From NCBI RefSeq assembly GCF_000299415.1, contig NZ_AMPG01000002.1, positions 124,001 through 188,000 on the forward strand: DNA of 64,000 nucleotides, written 5' to 3'. Positions 42,772 to 51,300 of this stretch are shown here, piece by piece. The position numbers and the translations under genes are program-made. Under the pieces are notes generated by a model that worked only from the letters and a program-made list of their open reading frames with translations, did no database searches and was not told where the DNA came from. Each line of letters begins with the position of its first letter. Position 1 is the stretch's first letter. The DNA is from Candidatus Microthrix parvicella Bio17-1. GTDB taxonomy: Bacteria; Actinomycetota; Acidimicrobiia; Acidimicrobiales; Microtrichaceae.

Positions 42772-43473
42772 ATGATCCTGACCGCTCTCCCACAAACCCA
42801 GCCACGCCGCCCCATGTTCAGGTTGGCGGCCATCGGGGTCCTTGCCGGCTGCCTGTCGCTGGCCACCGGGTGCGGTATCACCCCCGACGACACCCCTCGG
42901 GCATTCCCATCCGACCTCACCGACCCGGTGCCCGTCACCCCCGATGCACCCAGCACCGGCGACGAAAGCGCTCCCATCTATCTCGTGGACGGCGAGTCGC
43001 AACTGGTTCCCGTGAAGCGTGATGTTCGTCAGGTGACGGTGGCCGCAATCACCCGGGCAACCCTGGCCAGTCCAACCGCCGATGAAGTGGACGCCGGGGT
43101 CTCCACCAGCATTCCACGCAATACGAAGCTGCTCTCGGGCGAGGTTCGCGCCGATGGAGTGATCGCCATCGACCTGTCCAAGGAATTTCTGCAGGTGGAT
43201 GGGGCGGTTCGCACCACCGCCATCGGCCAGATCGTGTTGGGCGTCGGGTCACAGTTCCAACCCGACCGTCGCTTCAGGTTTTTCATCGCCGGACAGCGCG
43301 CCACCATCTCCACTGCTGACGGGGCCCAAAACACGGTCACGCCGTGCGACTTCGTTGGGGCCATGGCCCAGCCGGCCAAGCTGGACGCCACCGTCGAAGA
43401 GGCGGTCGACCTGGTCACCCTGGTGGAGCAGCGGAGCACGCTCAGCTCGGAGTGCAGCAGCACCACCGACTAG
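42772..43473 (+). CDS. GerMN-domain lipoprotein, short LpqB-like
   Basis: 233 residues. A signal peptide ends in a lipobox (CLSLATGCG, lipidated Cys about residue 34). The rest matches a GerMN domain: PIYLVDGESQLVPVKRDV, RATLASPTADEVDAGVSTSI and IDLSKEFLQVDGAVRTTAIG. In MtrAB-LpqB operons LpqB has GerMN plus a C-terminal beta-propeller-like half and modulates MtrB. Here the second half is absent. GGGAA precedes the ATG. Confidence 0.85.
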   Translation: MILTALPQTQPRRPMFRLAAIGVLAGCLSLATGCGITPDDTPRAFPSDLTDPVPVTPDAPSTGDESAPIYLVDGESQLVPVKRDVRQVTVAAITRATLASPTADEVDAGVSTSIPRNTKLLSGEVRADGVIAIDLSKEFLQVDGAVRTTAIGQIVLGVGSQFQPDRRFRFFIAGQRATISTADGAQNTVTPCDFVGAMAQPAKLDATVEEAVDLVTLVEQRSTLSSECSSTTD

Positions 43474-43497
43474 CGCCTGTTGACGCACCGCTCCAAC

Positions 43498-44529
43498 TCA
43501 GCTGAAAAAGACCTCGGCCACCTCGTGGTAGAGATCCAGGTCGCACGTCTTGATCCGCCCGGCCACCTCGTCCAGCGGCACTGGCACCACCGAGGTCCCG
43601 GCCAGTCCCACCATCGAACCCCAGCGACCCTCGGCGGCCAGGTCGACCGCCGCCACCCCAAACCGGGTGGCCAACACGCGGTCTCGAGATGAGGGGGTAC
43701 CGCCGCGCACGACGTAACCCAGGGTGGTGAGGCGACACTCCATGCCGCTGCGGCGTTCCAGTTCCTGGGCCACCACGCCGCCGATCCCACCCAACCGCCG
43801 GTGTCCAAACTCGTCGGTTTCGTAGCTCGGCATGTCGAGTGTGCCCTCGGCCGGCATCGAGCCCTCGGCCACCACCACGATCGAGGCGTACCGGCCCAGC
43901 TTTCGCCGACGCTCGATCACGGCCACCACGTCGTCGATGTGGAACGGCACCTCGGGTATCAGGATCGTGGCCGCGCCCCCGGCCAGCCCGGCGTGGAGTG
44001 CGATGTGGCCCACGTCTCGCCCCATCACCTCGACCACCATGGCCCGCTCGTGGGCCTCGGCGGTGGTGTGCAGTCGGTCGATGGCGTCGGTGGCCACGCC
44101 GACCGCGGTGTCGAACCCAAATGTCTCGTCGGTGCCGGCGACGTCATTGTCGATGGTCTTTGGCACCCCGATGCAGGGCACTCCGTCGACGCACAGATCC
44201 CGCGCAGCGCCCAGCGATCCGTTGCCGCCGATCACGATGATCCCGTCGAGACCCAAACGGAACATGGTCTTCCGCACACGCTGGACCCCATCATCGAACT
44301 GGTAGGGCTGAATTCGGGACGTACCCAAAATGGTGCCACCACGGGGCAGCAGGCCCCGGCAGCGCTCCACGGTCAGGGTCTCGTAGTCACCCTCCAACAC
44401 GCCGCGCCATGCGTCGGCGAAACCGATCACCTCAGCACCGAACGCCCGCTCTGCCCGGCGCACCACGGCACGGATCACGGCATTCAGGCCCGGGCAGTCG
44501 CCGCCGGAGGTCAGCACTCCTAATCGCAT
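43498..44529 (-). CDS. pfkA: 6-phosphofructokinase
   Basis: 343 residues. LGVLTSGGDCPGLNAVIRAV, IIVIGGNGSLGAARDL, GVPKTIDNDVAGTDETFGFD and VVEVMGRDVGHIALHAGLAG are the nucleotide-, magnesium- and fructose-6-phosphate-binding motifs. The lysine in PKTIDND places it in the mixed ATP/PPi group III. Glycine in GGNGS at the key position favours ATP over pyrophosphate, but Asn replaces the usual acidic residue. Phosphodonor choice is an inference. The ATG at 44529 opens the conserved N-terminus. Confidence 0.93.
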   Translation of the reverse strand: MRLGVLTSGGDCPGLNAVIRAVVRRAERAFGAEVIGFADAWRGVLEGDYETLTVERCRGLLPRGGTILGTSRIQPYQFDDGVQRVRKTMFRLGLDGIIVIGGNGSLGAARDLCVDGVPCIGVPKTIDNDVAGTDETFGFDTAVGVATDAIDRLHTTAEAHERAMVVEVMGRDVGHIALHAGLAGGAATILIPEVPFHIDDVVAVIERRRKLGRYASIVVVAEGSMPAEGTLDMPSYETDEFGHRRLGGIGGVVAQELERRSGMECRLTTLGYVVRGGTPSSRDRVLATRFGVAAVDLAAEGRWGSMVGLAGTSVVPVPLDEVAGRIKTCDLDLYHEVAEVFFS

Positions 44530-44587
44530 GCAACCAGCATGGCAGAGCCCGGCGCCTCCGGGACCGATCGGTGACAACTCGCTGCAC

Positions 44588-44593
44588 TACGAT
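44588..44593 (+). promoter_or_regulatory. Candidate -10 (TACGAT) of glpK, leaderless
   Basis: TACGAT lies 8 nt before the GTG at 44602 in the divergent pfkA-glpK spacer, with no Shine-Dalgarno. Confidence 0.45.
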
Positions 44594-44601
44594 CGGCAAC
44601 C

Positions 44602-46095
44602 GTGCCAGTGGTCATTGCAATCGATGCCGGAACCACCGGGGTGAGGGCCTTGGCCATCGACGAGGCGGCTCGCACCGTCGGTCTGGCCTATCGGGAGTTC
44701 ACCCAGTACTTCCCCCAGCCGGGTTGGGTCGAGCACGACGCCACGGAGATCGCCTCGGTGATCCGCGAAGTGCTCCTTGAGCTGACTGCGTCCTTGACGG
44801 AGCCCGTGGCGACCGTCGGCATCACCAATCAGCGCGAGACCGTCGTCGCCTGGAGCCGCAGTACCTCCGAGCCCCTCCACCGGGCCATCGTCTGGCAGGA
44901 CCGCCGCACCGCCGATCGCTGTGAGCGGTTGGTTGCCGATGGACACCTGGACCTGATTCGTCACAAGACCGGCCTGGTCGCCGACCCATACTTCTCGGCC
45001 TCCAAACTCGAGTGGATGTTCACCGAAGGCGGCGTCGAGCGCAGCGACGACCTTGCCGTGGGCACCATCGACTCGTGGCTCCTGTGGAACCTCACCGGGG
45101 GCGCGGTTCACGCCACCGATGACACCAACGCCAGCCGCACCATGCTGTACGACCTCGCTTCCGGTGACTGGTCCGACGAACTGTGCAACCTCTTCGGCGT
45201 ACCCCGCGCGGCCCTTCCCGAAATTTTGGCCTCCTCGGGGCGATTCGGCACGGTGGCGCCCGGCTGGGGTCTGCCCGAGGGCACCCCCATCTCGGGTATC
45301 GCCGGCGATCAGCAGGCCTCACTGTTTGGGCAGGCGTGCTTCGAGCCGGGCATGACCAAGAACACCTATGGCACCGGATCGTTCGTGCTGATGAACGTCG
45401 GTACCGAACGACCCGACGCCGTCGAGGGCCTGATCACCACCACCGCCTGGTCGCTCCCGGACGGCGCGGGCGGGCGACGGGTGACGTACGCGCTGGAAGG
45501 CTCGATCTTCGTGACCGGCGCGGGGATTCAGTGGCTGCGCGACGGTCTGGGCATCATCGACGAGGCGGCCGAGGTGGGTTCGCTGGCCGAGTCAGTGTCG
45601 GACACCGACGGCGTCGTCGTCGTGCCGGCGTTCACCGGGCTGGGCTCCCCGTGGTGGGATCCCTACGCGCGCGGCACGATGCTCGGCATCACCCGAGGCA
45701 CCACCAAGGCCCACCTCGCTCGGGCCGTACTCGAATCGATCGCCTACCAAACCCGCGACGTCGTCGACGCCATGACAAACGCCTCCGGCACCCCGTTGGC
45801 GGAGCTCCGGGTGGACGGTGGCGCTTCGGCGGCCGACCTCCTGGTCCGCATCCAGGCCGACCAGCTCGGTGTGCCGGTGCGACGCTCACGCGAACGCGAG
45901 ACCACCGCCCAGGGCGCCGCATTTCTCGCCGGACTGGCCGAAGGTTTCTGGGCCTCACTCGACGACGTGGCCGCGGCATGGGCGAGCGACGCCACCTTCG
46001 AGGCCGATGGCGACGCCACTGTCATCGAGGCGAACTATCGGCGCTGGCTGGAAGCGGTGGAACGGTCCCGCGGGTGGGATCGACCACTCGCTTGA
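44602..46095 (+). CDS. glpK: Glycerol kinase
   Basis: 497 residues. VVIAIDAGTTGVRALAID is the first phosphate loop. GITNQRETVVAWSR, IVWQDRRTADRCE, GIAGDQQASLFGQACFEPG, KNTYGTGSFVLMN and ELRVDGGASAADLLVRIQAD are FGGY/GlpK motifs. It phosphorylates glycerol to glycerol-3-phosphate. No glpF or glpD is adjacent. It is divergent from pfkA and upstream of a TetR regulator, which might control it. Confidence 0.94.
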   Translation: MPVVIAIDAGTTGVRALAIDEAARTVGLAYREFTQYFPQPGWVEHDATEIASVIREVLLELTASLTEPVATVGITNQRETVVAWSRSTSEPLHRAIVWQDRRTADRCERLVADGHLDLIRHKTGLVADPYFSASKLEWMFTEGGVERSDDLAVGTIDSWLLWNLTGGAVHATDDTNASRTMLYDLASGDWSDELCNLFGVPRAALPEILASSGRFGTVAPGWGLPEGTPISGIAGDQQASLFGQACFEPGMTKNTYGTGSFVLMNVGTERPDAVEGLITTTAWSLPDGAGGRRVTYALEGSIFVTGAGIQWLRDGLGIIDEAAEVGSLAESVSDTDGVVVVPAFTGLGSPWWDPYARGTMLGITRGTTKAHLARAVLESIAYQTRDVVDAMTNASGTPLAELRVDGGASAADLLVRIQADQLGVPVRRSRERETTAQGAAFLAGLAEGFWASLDDVAAAWASDATFEADGDATVIEANYRRWLEAVERSRGWDRPLA

Positions 46096-46176
46096 GCCCA
46101 ACGGCGAATTGAGCGATGCGCCGACGGAGGAGCCGGTTTCCCACCCGGCGGTGTCGACCTTCGGGAGACGGCCAAG

Positions 46177-46194
46177 CTTGACCGAACGGTCAAG
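46177..46194. promoter_or_regulatory. Palindromic operator for the TetR regulator
   Basis: CTTGACCG-AA-CGGTCAAG is a perfect 8+2+8 inverted repeat 19 nt before the TetR start. It has the TTGACC-nn-GGTCAA form common for TetR-family operators. It overlaps the -35 region of the candidate promoter, so autorepression is likely. Confidence 0.75.
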
Positions 46195-46199
46195 GGAAC

Positions 46200-46205
46200 T
46201 ACGGT
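46200..46205 (+). promoter_or_regulatory. Candidate -10 (TACGGT) of tetR gene, leaderless
   Basis: TACGGT lies 7 nt before the GTG at 46213 and just downstream of the palindromic operator. Confidence 0.4.
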
Positions 46206-46212
46206 GGTCGCG

Positions 46213-46836
46213 GTGGATCGATCCCTGACCCCGCGCGGCGAGGAACGCCGAGCACAGTTGCTCGAAGTCGCCACGGCCCGGTTCGCCGAACGCGGCTACC
46301 GGGCCACCTCGATCGCTGACATCGTCGACTCGATGGGTGTCGGCAAGGGCGTCTTTTACTGGTACTTCCGCTCCAAGGAAGAGCTGTTCGGGTACCTGTT
46401 GTCTGCCGGTATGACCGATCTGCGGCGCTGCCAACTGGCGGCGGTGTCCCACAGCGACGACCCCCTGGTGCGGATTCCCGCAGCGATTCGAGCAGCGGTT
46501 CGCTGGGCCGCCGAGCACCAACAACTGACGGCCCTTTTCGAGTTTGCCCATCGCGACGCCACATTCGGCCCGCTGGCACGACGCCTCCAGGACCTGCTGA
46601 TCGACGATGCCGTCAACGAACTGAGGGCCGCCATGGACGCCGGAGCAATCCGTCGTGGCGACCCCATCGGGCAGGCCAGGGCCATTCTGGCCGTCACCGA
46701 TGCGCTGGCCACCCACGGCCTGCACGACGCCCACCGCAGCATCGACGAGGTGACCGACGACATCGTTGTCTTCTGCCTGGATGGGTTGGGGGGCCGCAAG
46801 GGCTCCCCCGTCCCGTCGCTGAAGCCGGCGGTGTAG
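46213..46836 (+). CDS. TetR-family transcriptional regulator
   Basis: 207 residues. The N-terminal helix-turn-helix (LEVATARFAERGYRATSIAD and MGVGKGVFYWYFRSKEEL) is typical. The C-terminal ligand/dimer domain is unassigned. The ligand is unknown. It lies between glpK and a convergent ABC exporter operon, either of which it might regulate. I prefer the GTG at 46213. The GTG at 46204 overlaps the candidate -10. Confidence 0.9.
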   Translation: MDRSLTPRGEERRAQLLEVATARFAERGYRATSIADIVDSMGVGKGVFYWYFRSKEELFGYLLSAGMTDLRRCQLAAVSHSDDPLVRIPAAIRAAVRWAAEHQQLTALFEFAHRDATFGPLARRLQDLLIDDAVNELRAAMDAGAIRRGDPIGQARAILAVTDALATHGLHDAHRSIDEVTDDIVVFCLDGLGGRKGSPVPSLKPAV

Positions 46837-46843
46837 GCACCCC

Positions 46844-47530
46844 TCAAACGCCGGGGCTGACGCTCCCGTCGGCAAGGCGGAGCAGGCGATCAGCACGCAC
46901 GTTGAGGCGCACGTCGTGACTGACCGCCACCATCGTCAAACCCGACTCCTCCCGCAGCCGATCGAACACGTCGAGCACCACCTTCGCCGAGTCGTCGTCC
47001 AGGCTGCCCGTTGGCTCATCGGCCAGCAACAGCTTGGGCCGGTTGGCCAACGCCCGCGCCACCGCCACCCGTTGACGTTCCCCACCCGACATGTTCGGTG
47101 GCGTGGAGTCGGTTCGGTTCTCCAGACCAACGAGTTTCAACAGTTCGTCGGCGCGTCGGGCCCGCTCACGATGACCAAGGTTGGTGCCAAACATGGCCAA
47201 TGCAACATTCTGGGCAGCGGTCAGCCTGGGGATCAGGTTGTGCAGTTGAAAGACGAGCCCGATCACGTCCCGCCGATACCGGGTCAGTCGGCGGTGATGG
47301 GCGACGTCGGTGCCGGCGACGATGATCCTGCCGCCATCGGCACGGTCCAGGCCGGCGAGAAGATGCAGCAACGTGGTCTTACCAGAACCCGACGGACCGA
47401 CGATGGTGACGAACTCGCCGCCGGCAACCTCGAAGGCGACGTCGTGGAGCACACGCGTCGAGCCGAACGACCTTTCCAGGCCCTGCACCTCAACCATGGG
47501 CATCGGACCTTTCACCGTGGGGTCACTCAC
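46844..47530 (-). CDS. ABC transporter ATP-binding protein (LolD/MacB type)
   Basis: 228 residues. FVTIVGPSGSGKTTLLHLLAG is Walker A, VFQLHNLIPRLTAAQNVALA the Q-loop, MSGGERQRVAVARALANRP the signature and LLLADEPTGSLDDDS Walker B. With the permease it forms a MacB-like or FtsEX-like mechanotransmission exporter. The substrate is unknown. The GTG at 47530 overlaps the permease stop by 8 nt. An ATG 8 or 11 codons in is an alternative. Confidence 0.92.
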   Translation of the reverse strand: MSDPTVKGPMPMVEVQGLERSFGSTRVLHDVAFEVAGGEFVTIVGPSGSGKTTLLHLLAGLDRADGGRIIVAGTDVAHHRRLTRYRRDVIGLVFQLHNLIPRLTAAQNVALAMFGTNLGHRERARRADELLKLVGLENRTDSTPPNMSGGERQRVAVARALANRPKLLLADEPTGSLDDDSAKVVLDVFDRLREESGLTMVAVSHDVRLNVRADRLLRLADGSVSPGV

Positions 47531-48641
47531 GACGCATCGCCTCCGCCGGCGAGAGCAGGGCCGCCCGGAGTGCCGGATACAACGCGCCGATGAACGCCAC
47601 TCCGACGGCGAACCCCAACGAGCGCCAGAAGATGGCCGCCGTGTACTGCGGGTGGAACACGCCCTTCAGCGCCGCCAGGTTTTGCAGCACGTTGACCGCA
47701 CCCCAGCCCAGAGCAACACCCACCACCGCACCGATCAGGCTGACCACCAACGCCTCGCCCAGCACCAGCGCCACAATTCGGCGTCGGGCCCATCCGATGG
47801 CACGCAACACCCCAAACTCCCGCATGCGCTCGAAGAACGACAGCAACGACGTGTTGAGCACCCCCGTCATGGCGATAACCCCGGCGAGAATCCCGGCGCC
47901 GGTGTTTGCTGCGGAGATCAGCACCAAGGTGTTGTCGACCAGTCCGTAGTCGCTCTCGGACGCTACGACCGCCAACTGCGGAAACTTCGCCTCCAGGTCG
48001 CTCTTCACCTTGGCCTTGTTGGCCCCCGGCGCCAACTTGACGAACCCCAGCGTGATCTGGCCCGCCGCCTGGTAGCGGCCTTGGAGCACGGGCAACGGAA
48101 ACATCATCGTGGAGTTTCCATACGCGACATTGGTGCGGTACAAACCGGTCACGCGGTACTTGTGACCGTCCATCGTCAGGGAGTCACCCACGCCCTTGTG
48201 GATCGATTCGGCCAGGGTGTATCCCAACATCACCTCGTCGGTGCTCGTAGCCCCGTAGGTCCTGCCCTTCAGCAGAATGACTCCAAAGCTCTTCTGCGCA
48301 TCCGGGTCCAGCCCAACCTGCACAACCGACGGGTTGGCGGAGTCATAGTGGCCCAGCTCGATCAGCGCCCCAATGGCTTCGGCCACCCCCGGCTGCTGCC
48401 CCACCTTGGCGATGTCGTCGGTTGACAGAAGAGAGTTCAACAGACTGTCGGTGTGTTTCTGGGCAAGTGAGAAGTCGGCGTTGCCGGTCTTCAGGTAACC
48501 GGTGGCCGACTGCTTCAAGCTGGAGGTCAGCGTTCCCATCGCCACCACCGCCATCACGCCGATGGCCACCGCCGAAGCGGTCAGCGCCGCTCTCAGCTTT
48601 CGAGCAGCAAGGTTGTGCCAAACCAGTCCGATGAAGGTCAC
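47523..48641 (-). CDS. MacB/FtsX-type ABC permease
   Basis: 372 residues. One N-terminal membrane segment (LRAALTASAVAIGVMAVVAM) is followed by a roughly 220-residue extracytoplasmic MacB_PCD domain and three C-terminal segments within the FtsX domain (LRAIGWARRRIVALVLGEAL and onwards to MRRE). I chose the GTG at 48641 because AAGGAG lies 7 nt upstream. The frame extends to a TTG at 48707 without a better site. It acts with the ATPase directly downstream. Confidence 0.9.
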   Translation of the reverse strand: MTFIGLVWHNLAARKLRAALTASAVAIGVMAVVAMGTLTSSLKQSATGYLKTGNADFSLAQKHTDSLLNSLLSTDDIAKVGQQPGVAEAIGALIELGHYDSANPSVVQVGLDPDAQKSFGVILLKGRTYGATSTDEVMLGYTLAESIHKGVGDSLTMDGHKYRVTGLYRTNVAYGNSTMMFPLPVLQGRYQAAGQITLGFVKLAPGANKAKVKSDLEAKFPQLAVVASESDYGLVDNTLVLISAANTGAGILAGVIAMTGVLNTSLLSFFERMREFGVLRAIGWARRRIVALVLGEALVVSLIGAVVGVALGWGAVNVLQNLAALKGVFHPQYTAAIFWRSLGFAVGVAFIGALYPALRAALLSPAEAMRRE

Positions 48642-48737
48642 GCGCAGACTCCTTCGAGTCGGGACGTGCGTACCCAGCTTGCGACGTTGGTAAACCTGGG
48701 CGTTCAACGTCGCCGGCCGAAGCCCCCAACCGGTTGA

Positions 48738-49709
48738 TCAGCAGCCGGTCCATCCGGCCAAGGCCGCACCCACCACCCCGGCCGCGGGGCCGCCGGGGGC
48801 ACACACCAGGCTCAGCCGACGGGCATCCAACGCAAGCGCCATATCTTGGAGGTGATCCCGCACCGAGTCGAGCAACAGGTCGCCCATGGCCGACACACCG
48901 CCGCCCAAGACGATCACGTCCGGGTCGATCACCTGAATCAAGTTGGCCAAGCCGACCGCCACCCACCCCGTCCACTCATGCCACACACGTCGGGCGTCAT
49001 CGTCGCCCGCCTTCACCCCCTCCGTAACCTCGCGGCCCTCCAACCGTCCCGCGGCCGTTGCACGGGCCGCCAGGAGCGGGGCGCCTCCAGCGGCCACGGC
49101 CCGACGCGCCGCCGCTCCCAGCGCATTGCCCGACGCAACCGCCTCCCAGCACCCTCGTTGACCACAGCGACATTTCGGTCCGCCCGCGGCAACGATCATG
49201 TGGCCCGGCTCCCCCGCCAGGCCCGCCGCACCCCGCCACAGTTCGCCGCCCACAACCAGTCCCCCGCCGATGCCGGTGCCAAAGGTGACCGCCACCAGCG
49301 CAGACGCTGTGGGGGCCAGTTCGCGATGAGCCGCCAAGGCAACCACGTTGGCATCGTTGTCGATTCGTACGGGAAGGGAGCACGCCTCCACCAGGGGGGT
49401 CACCAGGTCGACTCCAACCGTCATCGGGGTGTTGGCAGCCTGCACCGCCACACCGTCAAGACCGATGTGGCCGGCGATTCCAGCACCCACCGAGACCGGC
49501 TGATGAGGTGAGGCCCCGATGAGATGAGTGACCATTCCAACCATTGCCGACACCAACGCTTCGCTGGACTCGGGGGTTGGCACCCGCTCCTCGATCAGCA
49601 ACCTTGCCGCTCCGTCCGGCTCCAGCGTGACCACCCCGCCCGCCAGCTTCGTGCCTCCGAGATCAAGACCGATCAGGTGCGGAGGAGTGGTCAGCAGGCG
49701 AGCGCTCAC
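48738..49709 (-). CDS. ROK-family kinase, glucokinase-like
   Basis: 323 residues. IGLDLGGTKLAGGVVTLEPD, GIAGHIGLDG, TFGTGIGGGLVVGGELWRG and EPGHMIVAAGGPKCRCGQRG with CWEAVASGNALG are ROK motifs with the CxCGxxGC zinc cluster. Glucose phosphorylation is likely but not shown. The GTG at 49709 lies 7 nt from TACCGT. Another GTG is immediately upstream. Confidence 0.9.
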   Translation of the reverse strand: MSARLLTTPPHLIGLDLGGTKLAGGVVTLEPDGAARLLIEERVPTPESSEALVSAMVGMVTHLIGASPHQPVSVGAGIAGHIGLDGVAVQAANTPMTVGVDLVTPLVEACSLPVRIDNDANVVALAAHRELAPTASALVAVTFGTGIGGGLVVGGELWRGAAGLAGEPGHMIVAAGGPKCRCGQRGCWEAVASGNALGAAARRAVAAGGAPLLAARATAAGRLEGREVTEGVKAGDDDARRVWHEWTGWVAVGLANLIQVIDPDVIVLGGGVSAMGDLLLDSVRDHLQDMALALDARRLSLVCAPGGPAAGVVGAALAGWTGC

Positions 49710-49716
49710 CACAGCA

Positions 49717-49722
49717 ACGGTA
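49717..49722 (-). promoter_or_regulatory. Candidate -10 (TACCGT) of ROK kinase gene, leaderless
   Basis: TACCGT lies 7 nt before the GTG at 49709 without a Shine-Dalgarno. Confidence 0.4.
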
Positions 49723-49769
49723 CCCGGCCGCCTCAGCCAGACACCCCGGGAATGCCGGGCCGCTCCCGC

Positions 49770-50096
49770 TCAGTCGAGGGGGATGCGACGCAGACGCTCT
49801 CGTCGCGTGGTCGTCGCCGCCTCATCGTCGACGGAGTCATCCCCACCGCCCTCACCCGCTCCGCCCTCACCCGCTCCGCCCTGGCCAGCACCGTCTTCCT
49901 CAGCATCGCCCCGCCCTCCGCCAAACGTGGCCGCCATCTTCTCGGTCCACGCGCTCACCCCGGAGACGGCATCCTCGAGGTTGCGCGGATCGGCCACCAC
50001 GTCCTCGGCGGCGTCGAGCAGGCCCCGCATCGCGTCGATCGCCTTCAGCGCAGCGTGTTGAAGCGCCTGAGGTGCATCTTGGAGCGAATCGGCCAC
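49770..50096 (-). CDS. Small acidic protein with Gly/Glu repeats
   Basis: 108 residues. A helical N-terminal half (ALQHAALKAIDAMRGLLDAA) is followed by a Gly/Glu/Asp-rich stretch with GGAGE repeats encoded by two perfect 15-nt units (49851-49880), then a basic end (RRERLRRIPLD). It has no family I recognise. The GTG at 50096 is 6 nt from a TACACT hexamer, and the frame upstream runs into the ArsA-like gene. A similar small protein next to this ATPase would be worth looking for in relatives. Confidence 0.6.
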   Translation of the reverse strand: MADSLQDAPQALQHAALKAIDAMRGLLDAAEDVVADPRNLEDAVSGVSAWTEKMAATFGGGRGDAEEDGAGQGGAGEGGAGEGGGDDSVDDEAATTTRRERLRRIPLD

Positions 50097-50102
50097 GGCT
50101 TC

Positions 50103-50108
50103 AGTGTA
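50103..50108 (-). promoter_or_regulatory. Candidate -10 (TACACT) of 49770 gene, leaderless
   Basis: TACACT lies 6 nt before the GTG at 50096, in the 34-nt gap after the ArsA-like gene. Confidence 0.35.
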
Positions 50109-50130
50109 TGGGTTGGACGAGGCCCGATCC

Positions 50131-51300
50131 TCAGCGGAATCTGACCACCAGGACGTCGTCGACGAACGACGCCCCTGCAACCTCCAGGGCTGCCAGCGCG
50201 CCCGGCAGCACCAGGTTGCGGTGGTGGTCCCCAACCGTCAGGTGCACCTCCCCGTCGCCCGCCCAAAGGTCCACCTGGGCCTTGTCCGCCTGAGGCAGGG
50301 GAAGGTGTAGTTCGGGGCCTTCGGCGCCGGTGAGCACCACCATTGCCTGGCTTCGTCCCAGCACGGCCGACGGTGCCCGATCTTCATAGAGTCCGCGAGA
50401 CAACGACACCAGTGCGTCGGGGCCGATCGGCTCCGACGCGGCCATCTCGGCCACCAGCGTGTCGACCCCACCGAACCCGGATCGGACGTCGCTCAGCCGA
50501 GCCAACTGCGCGGTGCGCCAGTCCTTGGTGAACTGGTCCGTGAGGCCGTCGGGCAAGAGCCGGTTCACGATCACCGCATCGGTGTTGAAGCCGTGCAGGC
50601 TGAGCGCCGTCTGTGTTCTACGAGCCTCTGCGATCACCACCCGATCGGGCGTCAGCACCAGCCGCACCGAGGTCTGGTCAGCCGACAGCAGCGAGTTGAC
50701 AGCTGCGAGTTCATCGGTGAGTCGGCGGGTTGCACGGGCCAGCTGTGCGTCTGCGATCGGCAGATCACCCAAGCGTCGCAGCGCATCCCCGGCCGTCTTG
50801 CGCAGGGATCGCTGGGAATCGAATCGGTCGAGGTAGAAGCCCAGCACCTCGGGCAGCGTCAGCAGGCGCAGCGTCTCGGCGGTGGGAGCGCAGTCAACCA
50901 TGACGGTGTCGAAGCGGCCGGAGGCAGCCAGGGCAGCCACCTCGGCAAGGGCAAAGAGTTCCTCCAGGCCGGGCAGCAGGGTCAGCTCCTGGGCCTCAAG
51001 CTCGTCGAGGCCGGCCCATGCGAACGCTCTTCGCAACCACCCGCCCACCTCGTTCCACGAATCCTCCAGCCGCTCGCGCCCACTGAGCTGCTGGGCATGA
51101 CACCCCGGCGTGATCTGCATCGGTGACGAACCGATGCTTCGGCCGAGCGCGTCGCCCAGCGAGTGTGCCGGGTCGGTGGAGGTGACCGCCACCCGCTCCC
51201 CCGCCTCTGCGGCCAGCAGGGCCGAACCGGCGGCGATCGTGGTCTTACCCACGCCGCCCTTACCCATGAAGAGAATGACCCGGGTGTCGGTGGCGCTCAT
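50131..51300 (-). CDS. ArsA/Get3-like ATPase
   Basis: 389 residues. ILFMGKGGVGKTTIAAGSAL is the deviant Walker A of ArsA/Get3. TSTDPAHSLGDALG is switch I, and MVDCAPTAETLRLL is the switch II/A-loop region. The C-terminal 80 residues resemble an Hsp20-like ArsA_HSP20 domain (LVLPGALAALEVAGASFVDD). No arsenite transporter is nearby, so arsenic resistance is unlikely. The gene sits in an operon conserved in actinobacteria near pimB-like genes. It overlaps the membrane protein gene by 4 nt. Confidence 0.88.
   Translation of the reverse strand: MSATDTRVILFMGKGGVGKTTIAAGSALLAAEAGERVAVTSTDPAHSLGDALGRSIGSSPMQITPGCHAQQLSGRERLEDSWNEVGGWLRRAFAWAGLDELEAQELTLLPGLEELFALAEVAALAASGRFDTVMVDCAPTAETLRLLTLPEVLGFYLDRFDSQRSLRKTAGDALRRLGDLPIADAQLARATRRLTDELAAVNSLLSADQTSVRLVLTPDRVVIAEARRTQTALSLHGFNTDAVIVNRLLPDGLTDQFTKDWRTAQLARLSDVRSGFGGVDTLVAEMAASEPIGPDALVSLSRGLYEDRAPSAVLGRSQAMVVLTGAEGPELHLPLPQADKAQVDLWAGDGEVHLTVGDHHRNLVLPGALAALEVAGASFVDDVLVVRFR

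Noticed and set aside
43474-43497. Terminator between the convergent lipoprotein and pfkA genes
   Set aside because: The 24-nt gap contains no inverted repeat.
50131-51300. Arsenic-resistance operon
   Set aside because: The ATPase is ArsA-like, but no arsB, arsC, arsR or acr3 gene is near. The neighbours are glycosyltransferase and tRNA/RNA enzymes.
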